A stretch of DNA of 64,000 nucleotides from Halocaridina rubra (Eukaryota > Arthropoda > Malacostraca > Decapoda > Atyidae): the NCBI GenBank assembly GCA_037179515.1, contig JAXCGZ010005683.1, forward strand, positions 135,001 through 199,000, in the 5' to 3' direction. Under the pieces are notes generated by a model. That model saw only the letters and a list, made by a program, of their open reading frames with translations, ran no database searches and had not been told where the DNA came from. Of the stretch, positions 27,701 to 38,900 are shown piece by piece. The position numbers were made by a program, and so were the translations under genes. Within the stretch, counting starts at the first letter, position 1; each line of letters starts with the position of its first letter.

Positions 27701-29092
27701 GATATATCATCAGGACCTGTAGCTTTATGGACATCTAACTCCATCAGCCCTTTCATACCTCTGTGGCTGAAAGGATGATGTTCTCTAATACTGGCCCATG
27801 AGCGTCTATCTCTGCAAACTGAGGGGGTGGGGTATTTTCTATTGTAAATACTGACTGAAACTCCTGGTTAAATTCTTTGCAGATCTCTTCATCTGTCTCA
27901 GTGATGCTTCTATCCGCTCTCTTAAGCTTTACAACCTGTTCTTTTACCTTCAGTTTTCCTCTGATAAAGCTGTGGAAAAACTTGGCTTTATCTTTAGCTT
28001 TTCTGGTGATGTCCCTTTTACAGTCTCTCTCTGCCTCTCTTCTTTTACTTTGGTAATAATTCTTGCTCTTTTATAGGTCAGCCTGGCATTTATGTTTTTT
28101 CTCCTCCTATGCCTTTTCCAGCATTTGTCTCTCCACTCCTTAGCTCTTTTGCACTCAGTATCGAACCATTTCTCTCTGGCATGAATTACACCTATGGTGA
28201 CAGGTATGCAGCAATCAACTATATGTCCATATTTCTCATAAAAGATGTCGTACATATCTTGTACAGATTTGTTGTAAAAGAAGGTCCTTTAGTCAATAAC
28301 TGCAAAAGGTTTTTTCAACTTGATGTAATCTCCTTTCGAATAGTTCCTCCTCATGTCCTCAGTGCCTCTACTCTCAGATAGAACATCTTCAGTGATATAC
28401 TCCATCAACAACACATAGTGGTCACTCTTCTCATTTTGTGGCTCATACTCAATTTTGTCAATATCAAACAAGTTATCTGTGAATACTAGATCAAGTAGTG
28501 ATGGCTCATCCCCAACCCTGGCCTTCGTTGGTTCCAGTACATGTTGGTGTAGGAAAGTCCCTTGTACAAAATCTAGGAATCTTGCCCCGAATGAGTCCTC
28601 ACCACTGTGTGGGTCAAGATTTATCCTATCTATCTCTTTATGATTAAAATCTCCCATAATCAAAATCCTAAATTTTCTCTCCCATGCCATGTTAACAACT
28701 GAGTTTATGATTGCAATAGTACCTATATGACTTTCCTCATAAACTTCTAGCCTATATTGGTTCATTGGTGGGTTATATACAACAGTTATTATAATGCTCT
28801 CTGACCCAGTATTTATTGATACTACAGAAAATTCCTTGAACTCACTTTCTATAGCAAAGTTTATTTCTTCAAGATGAATCCTTTTACTAATGAGCAGTGC
28901 TATCCCTCCAACAGTCCTCTCAGATCTTTCAACTCTTAATATTCTGAAGTGCTTAGGAAAAACTGTGACACTGTTTATGTCCTCACTCAACTTAGTCTCT
29001 GTAATTGCTACTATATCTGCCTTACTGTTGTGAATCCTCTCTTTTAATTCTACTGCCTTACCAGCTAATCCATTAGTATTTGTGTAAAACAA
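24786..29092 (-). pseudogene. A6 ORF2 remnants (two partial passes)
   Basis: Reverse transcriptase and endonuclease pieces lie at 25140-25418, 25541-26326, 26503-26718 and 26743-27230 (first pass), and 27245-27610, 27950-28255 and 28289-29092 (second pass). Recognisable motifs include GRRDTALNYRPVSLTSI, HGFREGRP, GDFNHKEID and [12 protein letters not shown]. Stops and frameshifts separate every piece. The 267-residue endonuclease frame at 28289-29092 is the longest. No function remains. Confidence 0.8.
25681..28776 (-). repeat. 1.55-kb tandem duplication inside A6
   Basis: Unit 1 spans about 25681-27230 and unit 2 about 27231-28776, with a period near 1547 bp. The junction at 27230 joins GGTGGGTTAT (endonuclease region) to GTTTCTTATCC (RT region). 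The junction shows only TAT/TATG microhomology, so it was not formed by homologous recombination between like positions. The units differ at many sites. Confidence 0.8.
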
Positions 29093-29494
29093 TCTTAATG
29101 AGGCCCCATCCCCTGATCTTTTGTCATTATCTTCTTTATCTCCCCTTTGTCTGGAAGAATTCTAAAATGAAAATTTTTCTTCTTTTCTTCATTTCCTTCC
29201 TCATTTAACCTTCTAGCCTCTTACAGCAGTTTTTTTATCCTTTCCATCTCTTCCTGTGTTCTGAATCGTCAAATGAACTCTTCTTTGAATTCTTGAAGGT
29301 CTTTAAGACTTTTCCTCATCAGTATTTCTCTACATGTGTCCCCTATCTCAAAGGTTACTTTTGTTGGTCTCTGCTTTCCCTCCCTAGAATATTTGCCTAG
29401 TTGGTGAATGTTTACAATATCCTCAGGACCACAAACTACTCCAAATTTTCTTATCAGGTTTACAACCCTAGCTTTATTTTCTTCATGTCTCCCC
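29093..29494 (-). pseudogene. A6 ORF1 C-terminal half, interrupted by element C
   Basis: Encodes the RNA-binding-like part of ORF1, with HQLGKYSREGKQRPTKVTF near 29350-29410. Frameshifts and a stop occur near 29268. The frame continues across the element C insertion with the N-terminal half at 36212-36840. The A AAT TTT heptamer of the ORF1/ORF2 overlap is present at 29170-29176, but a stop (TAG) follows it in the -1 frame here. Confidence 0.78.
29488..29494. other. Target site duplication of element C, left copy
   Basis: TCTCCCC, repeated at 36205-36211. It belongs to A6 ORF1 sequence, where uninterrupted copies read TCTCCCCTGCCAT. Confidence 0.85.
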
Positions 29495-29555
29495 AGTCCA
29501 GTTCCAGCTCCAGTAGCGACTGGACTTTCTCCTCTCCCCCTCTGCCTGCAGCCAG

Positions 29556-30300
29556 CAGTTGAAGCCGACTCCACCCAGCAGTTGAAGCCGACTCTGCCCA
29601 GCAGATTAACTCTCCACGACAGTCTGGTTCCAGCTCCAGTAGTGATGGGACCTCCTCCATCCTCTCTGCCAGCAGTTAAAGCCAAACAAAGTTTCTACAA
29701 AAAAAGAGCCTAAGTATCTCTGTTCTCTTTCTTTCTCTTTCACGACAGCCAAAGAAAGAAACAGAAAGATTGTTTTTATTTTATATTTGTGTTTCCATTC
29801 CTGTTTTAGTGAAAACAAGTGACTGTGTGTGTTCTAAAACCGTAAATATTTCTGCCTGCTCTTCTCTTTCTTTTATAAGAGTTGGGAAGAGAAAGAGAAA
29901 TAGAAAGTGTTCAAGTTTCTACTTTGTTTTTATCTCTTTTGTGATTGGTAGTTGAAGCCTCTTCCTACCAGTGAAGTGAATTCCTCCTCATCCACTACTT
30001 CCCTGATCTGAAGTTGAAGTTTCTACAGAGAAAAAACGAGCCTAAGTATTTTTGTTTTCTTTTCTTTCTCTCTCATGATAGCCAGAGAAAGAAACAGAAA
30101 GATTGCCTTTGTTTTGTTTTGTTTTTGTGCTTTTGTTTTGTTTTGGTTTAGTTGAACACACGTTATTGTGTGTTCCATAATTCTGTAGAAAGCATTCAAG
30201 TTTTCATTTTGCGTTTATTTTTCTGTTTGCTTTTCCCTCTCTTAAGAGAGCTGGGTTGAGAAATAAAAAGACCACTTGGTGTTGAGCATAGTTTGTAATG
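29556..30300 (+). repeat. Element C 5' UTR with imperfect repeats
   Basis: A 23-bp unit (AGCAGTTGAAGCCGACTC plus 5 bp) occurs twice at about 29567-29612. Larger diverged units follow: GAGCCTAAGTAT...CAGAAAGATTG occurs near 29706-29771 and again near 30028-30103, each followed by a segment with a CTCTC...GAGAG hairpin. Such monomer-like 5' UTR repeats often carry promoter activity in LINEs; that role is inferred here. Confidence 0.6.
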
Positions 30301-30542
30301 TGCCTCATAACCGAGGTGATCCATTGTATATTTTCTGTTTGCCTTCCTCTCTCTCACGAGAGTTGGTAAGATAGATAGAAGACTGTTTTAAGTGATAAAA
30401 CAAGTTTTGTAGTGTTTCAATTAACTGAAGTGTTCCAGCCACAAGGCCCCTATATTCTATTAAACAAAATTGACAAACAAATAGTGCAAGTGATATAATA
30501 TACTTAGTGAAATCTTTGGACATCCATGATTAGTTGTTAGTC

Positions 30543-32230
30543 ATGACCTCTACCACTTCTCCTGCTCCCCCCAGAGGAGGGAATGGAACTCGACCCTATT
30601 CAAGAGGGATGGACGGTTGTGGGGAAGAAGAGGCCAAGGATGGCCTCTGGCAGCAGCCAGGAGAGTGCTGCTGCCCCAGTTCCCCCCCCCCAGTCCCAGA
30701 GACTGATGTCATTAGAGAGCCCATATCAAAGTTTAAAGTACAGGCTCCTTCCACTAAAGAGGCATATATATGACCTAATTAGAGAGTTGGAAGACCAGCT
30801 CACCGAGTTTGGCTGCAAAATCAAGCCTAATGTACAGGGTGAATTTATCATCCACCCTTCCTCAGTAGAAGCCGCAGAGAAGATCCGCAACCTCAATTCA
30901 CCTCACATGGCAGAGATGAACACTGCTCAAAAAATAAACAAAACAAAACAAACAAACAAACTTTATTTCCATTTCATTATACAATGGGTATTCGTCAGCC
31001 GGGGCAAGCCCCAACCCCCCACTGTGGTGTCCAACCACAGCAGTTCCTGCCAGTAAACAGCTTAAACTCTCGGTCTTGGACGGGAACCGATCTTTCGACC
31101 TCGTGAATGCGAAGCCAGCGCGTTACCACTGTACTAGCCAGCAGGCTAGTACATATATCCTCACTGGCTTCCCTATTGCTTGGTCAGTTGGCCTACTAAC
31201 CAAGCAAACATATATAACTGCTGCCTCACGTTCCTCCTCCAAAAGAGAGGGCCAAAATAGAGGGCCAAACCGTCCCCTCCAAGCAAGTTCTGGTCCACAT
31301 CTGTGGTCCACCCCCTGCTCAAGTAAACCTCGGCATCTGGGGTAAATTCAACTTAAGAGATTACCTCCCAGAACCACTGAGATGTTTCTGGTGTCAAAGA
31401 TTTGGGCACCATAGAAACACTTGCCATCTCCTAGAGAGATGTGCAATCTGCATTGGGGGACATTCCACTGACCGGTGCCTCAACAAATTCAAGGCCAAAG
31501 AAGCAACAGTTGCCAAGTGCCCAAACTGTAAGGGAAACCATCACGCATGGAACAACTTCTGCCAAGAAAGGCTGAAGAAGATTCCTCAAAGAGTCCCTCC
31601 CTCTGCCCCTGCCATCAACCACACCACCTCCAACTTCACCCCTGCTCCTCCCCCTACTTCCAATCCTTGGCAAAGGCCCCTTCCTGCCCCACACAGATCC
31701 AACCTCCCCACCCAAAACCCAACATACAACACTAACACGGCTATTGACACACAGATCACGCCTCCTACAGCTCCCACCTCTACACCAACTCCATCCACCC
31801 CATCACACAACACTCACACTCGTACCATCCCCCCAAACCACACTCACACTCCCACCATCCCCTCATGCAACACTCACACCAACATCTCCACCTCATGCAA
31901 CACTCAAACACTTAATACAGACACATGCAACACTCAGACCACACACACCCACTCACCTCACCAGGTCCTGGGACCCCAGACTTAAATCCCATACCCCCAA
32001 ACCTCAACAGTCTATCCAGACACATTCCTCTACCTCCTCTTCCCAACAACAGACCCTCTTCACAGTTGATGAGCTCACCAGCCTTCTTACTCAGGCCATT
32101 CAGGCAGCCGTTTGACTCCTCACAACCAACACCTCTCCTCAAGATGCCTGCAATCAAGTCAAGCCCTCATCTCCAGGACCCACTGTGATCCTCAAGAAAC
32201 CACCACCCTACCACCTCCACCTCCTTAAAT
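30543..32230 (+). pseudogene. Element C ORF1 (Gag-like, CCHC zinc knuckles)
   Basis: Encodes a nucleic-acid-binding Gag-like protein. ATG at 30543 (MTSTTSPAPPRGGNG). The frame shifts within the first 60 bp or so to one reading EGWTVVGKKRPR and SLKYRLLPLKRHIYDLIREL. A SINE interrupts it at 30928-31216. Beyond that come PPPAQVNLGIWGKFNLRDY and three cysteine-histidine boxes: CFWCQRFGHHRNTC near 31384-31425, CAICIGGHSTDRC near 31444-31482, and CPNCKGNHHAWNNFC near 31519-31563. A proline- and threonine-rich tail follows (31600-32110). The order of a variable N-terminus, conserved middle, three knuckles and proline-rich tail is usual for Jockey/I-type ORF1. Confidence 0.75.
30928..31216 (-). mobile_element. 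tRNA-derived SINE nested in element C ORF1
   Basis: Inserted in reverse orientation with 6-bp target duplications ACTGCT at 30922-30927 and 31217-31222. Without it, the gag sequence GAACACTGCTGCCTCACG would be continuous. Read on the minus strand it has TGGCTAGTACAGTGG (A-box-like), an anticodon-arm-like CTGGCTTCGCATTCACG, GATCGGTTCCCGTCC (B-box-like), a body, and a TTTG/TTTTG-rich 3' tail. It also holds the perfect inverted repeat GTACTAGCC...GGCTAGTAC around 31130-31152 and TTGCTTGGT...ACCAAGCAA around 31176-31207. Confidence 0.8.
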
Positions 32231-32237
32231 CATCAAG

Positions 32238-35200
32238 ATGTGTAATCTCAGGATCCTACATTGGAACGCCCAGGGTCTCGGACACAAGGTACATCTTGAA
32301 GGCATTGCCAAGGCTGACAACATAGATGTCATCATGGTTAAAGAAACCCTGTGCACAGAGCAAAACACTCCAAAAATCTCATGATACAAAGGATTCTACC
32401 GGCACTGGTCTCCAGGGGAGAACAGAGGCAGATCCACTTCATCAAGAAAAACTTGTTAGCCAAGGAAATTACCTGACCAGTCTTCTGCGGCGAAGATGTC
32501 TACATCCTCGCTGTTAACATCATACTGCAGGGCAGCTGCATAGATCTGTACAACATTTACAAATAAGACGATGGTGGCTTCAACCTGACTACCCTCTTCG
32601 GGCTAGCCAGCCATTGTGCTTTGGTAATAGAAGGCGACTTTAATGTGCACCATCCAAGATTTAGGTATGAGCACCCCTGCGCTGCAGGCAGACACATCAT
32701 GAGCTTGCTGGACGACCAAGAAGATTTCACCCTTTTCAACAGTCATGAGCCAACTCATGACAGAGGTGGAATACTGGACCTCACCTTTGTCTCCAACTCC
32801 CTAAGGCATGATGCCACATGGAGAGTTCATCCCCTGGTCACAAGTGATCCATCTCACGCTGCCAATTCCTAAAATCTTCCAAATCCTTGCTCCTCCCCCT
32901 CGATGGAATTTCAAGAAGGCCGACTGGGGCCGATTCCAGGAGCACCTCAGCAATTGGTTTTCAGCATACACACCATCCGAAGACATTGACCAAGCAGTGG
33001 CCGAGCTACTTAATGCCCTGCAAGCTGCAGCAAACTCTTCCATCCCCCTCTGTAAACCACAACACACCACTCATCGTGACAGATGGTACTACTGTGACAG
33101 AGTTAGAAGAACTCAATCACCGGCTCAACGACATCCAAAAAATGCACAGAAAATGTCGCACTGAAGACTCCTAGCGCACTCTCCAGGCAATCAGAGAACA
33201 TGTCCATGAAGAGACAAGCACCATTAAGAGGAAAAAATGGCTAGAGTGGTCTTCCACCCTAGATCTCACACCTCTGTGGGCCAGATGTGGAGGAGCATTA
33301 ACTCCAACCAGCTCCCCATTGCCACCAGAACAACTCTTCAGGACCTCACCACAGCAAGATGGGAAGAATTAGAAGAGGCCATCAACAATGAAGACGAAAC
33401 AGATGCCCCCTTCTCTCTGACTGAGCTACAAAGAGTAAGCAAAAGCTCTAAGAACACAGCCCCAGGTGCTGATACAATCACATACGTGATGATTCAAAAT
33501 ATGGGGCCCCAAGGGGAGCTTGCTCTGCTCTCTCTGATCAATTCAACATACACATGAAGAATCAGACCAGCCTCATGGAACAAAGCAGACATTCAGCCCA
33601 TCCCAAAACCACAGGACCCTGACAACCCTCGCCCCATCTCCCTCCTAAGCTGCCTGAGCAAGACGGCAGAAAAAATGGTACTCAACAGAATTCACTGGAA
33701 ATGCCCACCCTTCCCAGAAAACATGTTTGCCTACCAGCCTGGCTTAGGCACCTCAAAATGCATAGGCTCCATGCTATCATATATCAACAACTGCCATGGA
33801 TGCATCATTTTCCTAGACCTAGAGAAGGCCTTTGAACTGGCCAATGTGCCAGCAATACTCTCAGCTCTCGTCGCAAAGCAGATCAAAGGAAAACTTCTCT
33901 CATGGATCAAGCAGATTCTACAAAACCATAGTGCACGAGTCAAAGTAGAAGGGCACAACTCCACCCACAAAACCACAAAAATGGGACCCCCCAAGGTGGA
34001 ATCCTTAGCCTCTTCCTCTTTAATTGTCTCATGGAAAAACTCATTGACACCGCACTACAATATGGAGTCAAACTCTTAAATTATGCGGATGACTTTGCCC
34101 TCATCTCAAAAGGCAACAGACGCTCCAACAAGACCCAGCACTGCCTCACAATGATTCACCAAGCCTCCATATCCCTTGGAGTTAAAATCAATGCCCGCAA
34201 CACCAAGGACCTTCCCATCCACCAGTGAAGACCAGACACTAGTCTGGTCTTAGGTAATGAGCCTGTGGACTGGATTACCAAGCACCCATACCTGGGTGTA
34301 CACATCGACGGCAGACTAACTTTTGGAACTGAAATTCAACACTTGCGCGACAAATGCAGCCAGTGACAAGCGGTCCTTCGTCGGATGTCGGGCCTCTACA
34401 ACGGTGCATACTTCAATGTCCTCAAAACCTTTTATATATAAGCCATACACAGCCTCATAGACTATGCTTGTCCCACACTCTGGCTACTAAAGGACCAACA
34501 ATGGGAAAAGATAAGTCATACAAAACAATGCCATGCGTACCATGCTAGGAGCCCCCATATATACCAAGAGAGAAAACATCCAGATGGAATCCGGACTCAT
34601 GCCACTTAAACTCAGAGCTCAGCAAAGACAAACCCTCTTTGTGGCCAAAACCACCACTGCCCAACATACCTTCTTCGCTGGAACAAATCTCATGCTAGCC
34701 CTCAATCGTCACCCCGACCACCATCCTAGAACCTGGCCAGCCAAGGTCTGCTCTGGTCTGCAAGCACTGCCAGTCAGGGAGGCCATCCTAGCCAAGATAC
34801 AGGACACGCCGCTTCCTGAATACCGATGCCCACCCCCATGGAACGACCAACCACTCAACATAAAGATTGAGCTCCCTGACAACCCCAAAAGTTTAGTACA
34901 CCCGCTTGTCCTTAAAAACATATACAAGGACAAAATTCAGAGCTGGAGCAGGCCGAATTCCCAAGTCTTCAAAACTGACAGTTCAATAAATCAAGAAGCT
35001 GGAGCCTCAGCTGACGCCTTCACCACCGTAAACCATGTCCAATCCTGGAGACTGTCAAACTCCTGCTCGTTGCTCCAGACTGAGGTTGTTGCCATAGCCA
35101 AATAGTCAACGCCCTCAACTTCTTCACCCAGCAAGAAGCTGACAATGCCCTAATTCTCTCTGACTCTATAGGCGCCTTACAGGCCATCAAGAAGCCACTC

Positions 35201-35830
35201 CTCAGAGACAATGTACGCATCATCACCACCATTCTCAACCACTACTGCAGGACAATCAGCCTCGGAAAAGCCATCACTCTTGCCTGGATTCCCAGCCACG
35301 TCGGCATCAAGAGAATAAGGAAGCCAATCAAGCTGCCAAAAAGCCACTCTTAGAGCAGAAATACAAATATCTCTGCCTCCTGGAATTCAACAGATAAAAA
35401 CCAAAGCCACCAAGTCACTCCTTAAAGTCTTAATAACTAGACACAACCTGTGCACGGACACTGGCTCCCCCTCCACCTGGTAGTACAAAGCCAGCACCGA
35501 TCTTCAGCGAATTACCCTGCCTAAGAACCTTCGATGAAGCACAGCAGTCAATGTGTACCATCTGAGGCTCGGGTACAAGTGCAACTGCGAATAGTGGATG
35601 ATATTATCAGGGAATGCACCTTCTGCCAGGTAGCCTCACCACATCCACTGCTCCACTACATCCTCAAATGTAATGCCTTTTCAGAAATTCAATGAAAAGC
35701 TAGTGCCCACGCAACATCCTGCGAAGATCCAAATGCCCTTCATGTTGCTAGCTCCATAATCAGATTAGCAACAAACAACTACGTGAACAGTCTACTGAAT
35801 ATCATCAGTCAATACCTTCCACCCAGATAA
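32238..35830 (+). pseudogene. Element C ORF2: endonuclease, reverse transcriptase, RNase H
   Basis: ATG at 32238 opens RILHWNAQGLGHK, the usual start of an apurinic-type endonuclease. VKETLC (near 32338) holds the catalytic glutamate, and IEGDFNVHHPRF (near 32628) the GDFN box. RT motifs are PISLLSCLSKTAEKMVLNR (near 33630), FLDLEKAFELAN (near 33811) and YADDFAL (34082-34102). RNase H follows with TDSS near 34976, LQTEVVAIAK near 35075, SDSIGALQAI near 35158 and WIPSHVGI near 35285. At least eight stops or frameshifts separate these blocks (for example at 32380, 32448, 32568, 32869, 33172, 33555, 34226 and 35103). The SDH box of the endonuclease reads TSDPSHAA. Dead copy, but domain order is intact. 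Confidence 0.78.
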
Positions 35831-35996
35831 CTATGTAATAACTCTCATTCACCACCCAAACTGGAGTTTATGAGGTTGAGAACCAATTTCTCAACCTATC
35901 CAGAGCCACTAAAAATAATATTTGCTTGATGCAAACTAATATTCCTCAGCTGAACGCTTCTGTTTTTCTCTAGCTTTACAGTTTGGTACAACCTCA

Positions 35997-36200
35997 CCTG
36001 CGGGCCAAAATAGGAAAGTCTGGTCGCCCTCAAGAGCGAATACCACCATCAATCAGCGAATTTTACCCTACCTGCAGGCCAAAATAGGAAAGTCCGGTCG
36101 CCCTCAAGAGCGAATACCACCATCAATCAGCAAATTTTACCCCACCTGCGGGCCAAAAAGGGAAGGTCCGCTCACCCTCAAGGAAGAATATCAGCGAAAA
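35997..36200 (+). repeat. Element C 3' UTR tandem repeats, 74-bp period
   Basis: Units start at about 35997, 36071 and 36145 (each CCTGCGGGCC or CCTGCAGGCC). The third is partial and runs into the A tail. Confidence 0.9.
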
Positions 36201-36204
36201 AAAA

Positions 36205-37344
36205 TCTCCCCTGCCATATTGGCTCCTAGTATTCGCTTATGCCTGAGATTACCACTGTCTTCTCTTTATCAAGTGCGTGTTCAATCAGTGGATTAGCCCT
36301 TTCCATCATAACGTCTTTCATTTTTTCTATCATTGGTCTTTATAGTCAACTTTTTGTATGTTTTCTAGTGCCACCACCTTCACAGCCTCTTTTACTGCCA
36401 CATTTACCTTTAGTGCATCAGCAAAGGAAGTTTTCATGTCATCATGTTCCGTATTCAGCTCCTGAAACTCCCTTCTAAACTGTTCTATGTTTTCCTTAAT
36501 CTGGACATTCCAAGCTGCAATCTCGTCTCTCTAAGAAGAGAGCAGTGAACTAACATGTAATTCACTCAGATTGTCATTCAGTTATTTGTTGTTATCTTCT
36601 TGTTTAGAAATTCTGATTTCTAGTTCACTCTTTTCCCCTTCCAGCTTTTTTATTCGTTTTTCTAGGTCTTTTCTCTCTTTCCCTTGTGCTTTATATGCTT
36701 CCTCCACACATCGTATTTCCTCTCTGAGTATTTCATTATCTTTCATTTCTCTATCCATATTCCTGATTTCTATCATCATTGTTTATAACCATTGTCTGTA
36801 ACTCCTTGACTTTCTGTTTTAATCTCCTAACGGCCACTCCTCCTCCTGCCACATCCCCCAGAGATCCTCTACCACCCCTTCCCCAACCATTGGATGGGGG
36901 CATTTGGGACAGAGATGGACTCATTTTGATGTTTTCCCTTTCACAGAATATAGAGAGAAGAAGAAATAAAAAGAGAGAGAAAAGCTTCTATTCAAGCTTT
37001 GCACAGAATTTCTATATCTTCATATCAGCACTATTTAGTCACTCAATTCTTCTCTTTTCTGGTAACACACATCTAAACTTAAAATTTGACTTTGGAAAAT
37101 TCGAATTTGCATCAGAGGAGACACCAACCTGTTTGTGCTATATATTCTTCTTAACTGATAAACTGGTCATTTCAGAAAAGAAAATATTAATCACTTGCTA
37201 ACCAAGGTATGTTATAACAGGATCAGACCTTAAATCTAACTCAGTTTATACAAAATTAAAATTATTACAAGAAAAAGCAAAAAGAAAAAAATAAGAGCTG
37301 TGCTACTTGGCAACTTAACCCAGTACTGTTGACAGGTGAATTTT
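36205..37344 (-). mobile_element. Family A copy A6, 5' portion (ORF1 N-terminus and 5' UTR)
   Basis: Continues A6 after element C, starting with the second TCTCCCC at 36205-36211. ORF1 remnants follow, including a coiled-coil frame at 36582-36779 with EIRCVEEAYKAQGKERKDLE, and a 5' UTR cut at 37344 where a TG tract begins. The point of truncation differs from A9 and A10. Confidence 0.82.
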
Positions 37345-37345
37345 G

Positions 37346-37376
<31 letters not shown>

Positions 37377-37380
37377 TGTG
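37345..37380. repeat. (TG)n microsatellite between A6 and A8
   Basis: GT tract with one GG interruption. It joins the truncated 5' end of A6 to the 3' end of A8. Confidence 0.93.
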
Positions 37381-38794
37381 AGTCTGATTACTGAATTGTG
37401 CTTACGGGAAAGAGCCCAAAGTTCGTATATTCCCGTCTCCTGATCGGTTCCATTTTCTACTTTGTGATACTTATCATACCTGTCCTTAAAACTATGGATT
37501 GAGATAGCATTAACTACCTCCTCGCTTAGCGAGTTCCAATTATCAACTACTCTTACAATGAAAAAGTACTTCCTTACATCCTGCAGAGAAGTTTTCTTAC
37601 GAAGCTTTAAACTATGACCTCTAGTTCTAGAACCAGCCATATAAAAATATTGATCCCCATCCACCGTATCATAACCATAAAGGAATTTAAAGACTGTCAC
37701 CATATCCCCCTCAATCTTTTAGCTTCGAGTGATGGTAAGTCTAATTCCCTCAGCCTCTCATCATAACTGAGATTGCGTATTTCTGGCACCAGTTTCGTGG
37801 CATGTCTTTGAGCTTTTTCAAGCTTAGTTACGTGCTTTTTCAAGTACGGATTCAAAAAGGGGGCTACATATTCAAGTTTTGGCCTCACATAGGTTACATA
37901 AATATTTCTGAACATATCCTTGTTCATGTGCCTGAAGGCTACCCTTACATTTGACAAGAAACCATATGCTGCCCTTACTATGCCATTTATATGTATTTCT
38001 GGAGACACATCTGCCAGTATGTTTACTCCTAGAACTCTCTCATTTTCTGTCTCTTGAAGTTGTACTCCTGCCACCGAGTAGTCAAGCTTGGGCCTTCTTG
38101 CACTTGTACCCATTCTCATTACCTTACATTTTGAAGTATTGAATTTCATTAGCCACTTTTCTGACCACTCATGGAGACTATTTAGATGTTCCTGAAGTTC
38201 TACCGTTGTTCTCGTTACTCACAATCTTTGCATTATCTGCAAACATATTTATAAATGAATTTACAGATTCTGGTAGGTCATTTACATATACAAGGAACAA
38301 AAGTAGCCGTAAAACTGAGCCCTGTGGAACTCCACTATTAACTCTTCTCCAGTCAGACACTGAGTGTCTTACTCTGACCTTCTGTTCCCTTCCTTCTAAG
38401 TAAGTTTTTATCCTTTCCAAGACATTGCCACCTATTCTAGCCATTGATTGCAGCTTCCTAATAAGTCTCCCATGTGGGTGTCAAATGCTTTCTGGAAGTC
38501 TAGGAATATGCAATCTGCCCAGCCCTCTCTTTCCTGTAAGATTCGGCTTACCTCATCATAAAATTCTAATAGGCTTGTTACAGTTGATCTACCTTCTCTG
38601 AAGCCATGTTGTCTCACAGACAAAAAGTTGAAAGATTCCAAGTGTCGAGAGATATGTTCCCTTAGTAGTTTCTTCATAACTTTGCCAAATATGCTCGTCA
38701 AGGAAACTGGTCTATAGTTTATAGCCGTATCCCTCCTTCCCTTTTTGAAGATAGGTATCACGCTTGCTTCTTTCCAGCATCTTGAAATCTCCCC
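37381..38794 (-). mobile_element. Family A copy A8, 5'-truncated
   Basis: 3' half of ORF2. Frames occur at 37459-37703, 37697-38149, 38178-38444 and 38432-38893, each shifted relative to the next (for example a missing C near 37711 and losses near 38200 and 38475). The RT motifs NSGVPQGSV and FADNAKIV (second catalytic aspartate replaced by asparagine) are visible. It is cut at 38794 inside the RT domain, against a TG tract. Confidence 0.86.
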
Positions 38795-38811
38795 TGTGTG
38801 TGTGTGTGTGT
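38795..38811. repeat. (TG)n microsatellite between A8 and A9
   Basis: Pure TG tract linking the 5' cut end of A8 to the degenerate terminal units of A9. Confidence 0.9.
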
Positions 38812-38900
38812 GATTATCTAATTCTGAGTAACTAACTATGTTTATGGGAAAGACCCCAAAGCTCGTATCTTCCTGTCTCCTGATCGGTTCCATTTTCTAC

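Larger units (their letters stand above)
24691..29494 (-). mobile_element. Family A copy A6, 3' portion, internally duplicated and split by element C
   Basis: An older, more diverged family A copy. It runs from the 3' UTR (24691) through RT and endonuclease to about 27230, then jumps back to mid-RT at 27231 and runs again through endonuclease into ORF1, where element C interrupts it at 29495. It resumes at 36205. The two passes share subfamily variants not seen in other copies, so this looks like one insertion with a tandem duplication rather than two insertions. Confidence 0.82.
29495..36204 (+). mobile_element. Element C: non-LTR retrotransposon with RNase H (I/LOA/Jockey-like)
   Basis: About 6.7 kb including a nested SINE, inserted in A6 and flanked by the 7-bp duplication TCTCCCC. 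It has a 5' UTR with imperfect repeats, a Gag-like ORF1 with CCHC knuckles, an ORF2 with endonuclease, RT and RNase H, a 3' UTR with three 74-bp repeats, and a short A tail (36197-36204). RNase H after RT places it near the I/LOA/R1-type clades. Base composition (C-rich sense strand) differs from the AT-rich family A around it. All frames are broken. Confidence 0.85.

Noticed and set aside
27237..29494. A6 second pass as a separate retrotransposon insertion
   Set aside because: It lacks any 3' terminal units at 27231 and shares subfamily variants with the first pass, so a tandem duplication is more likely.
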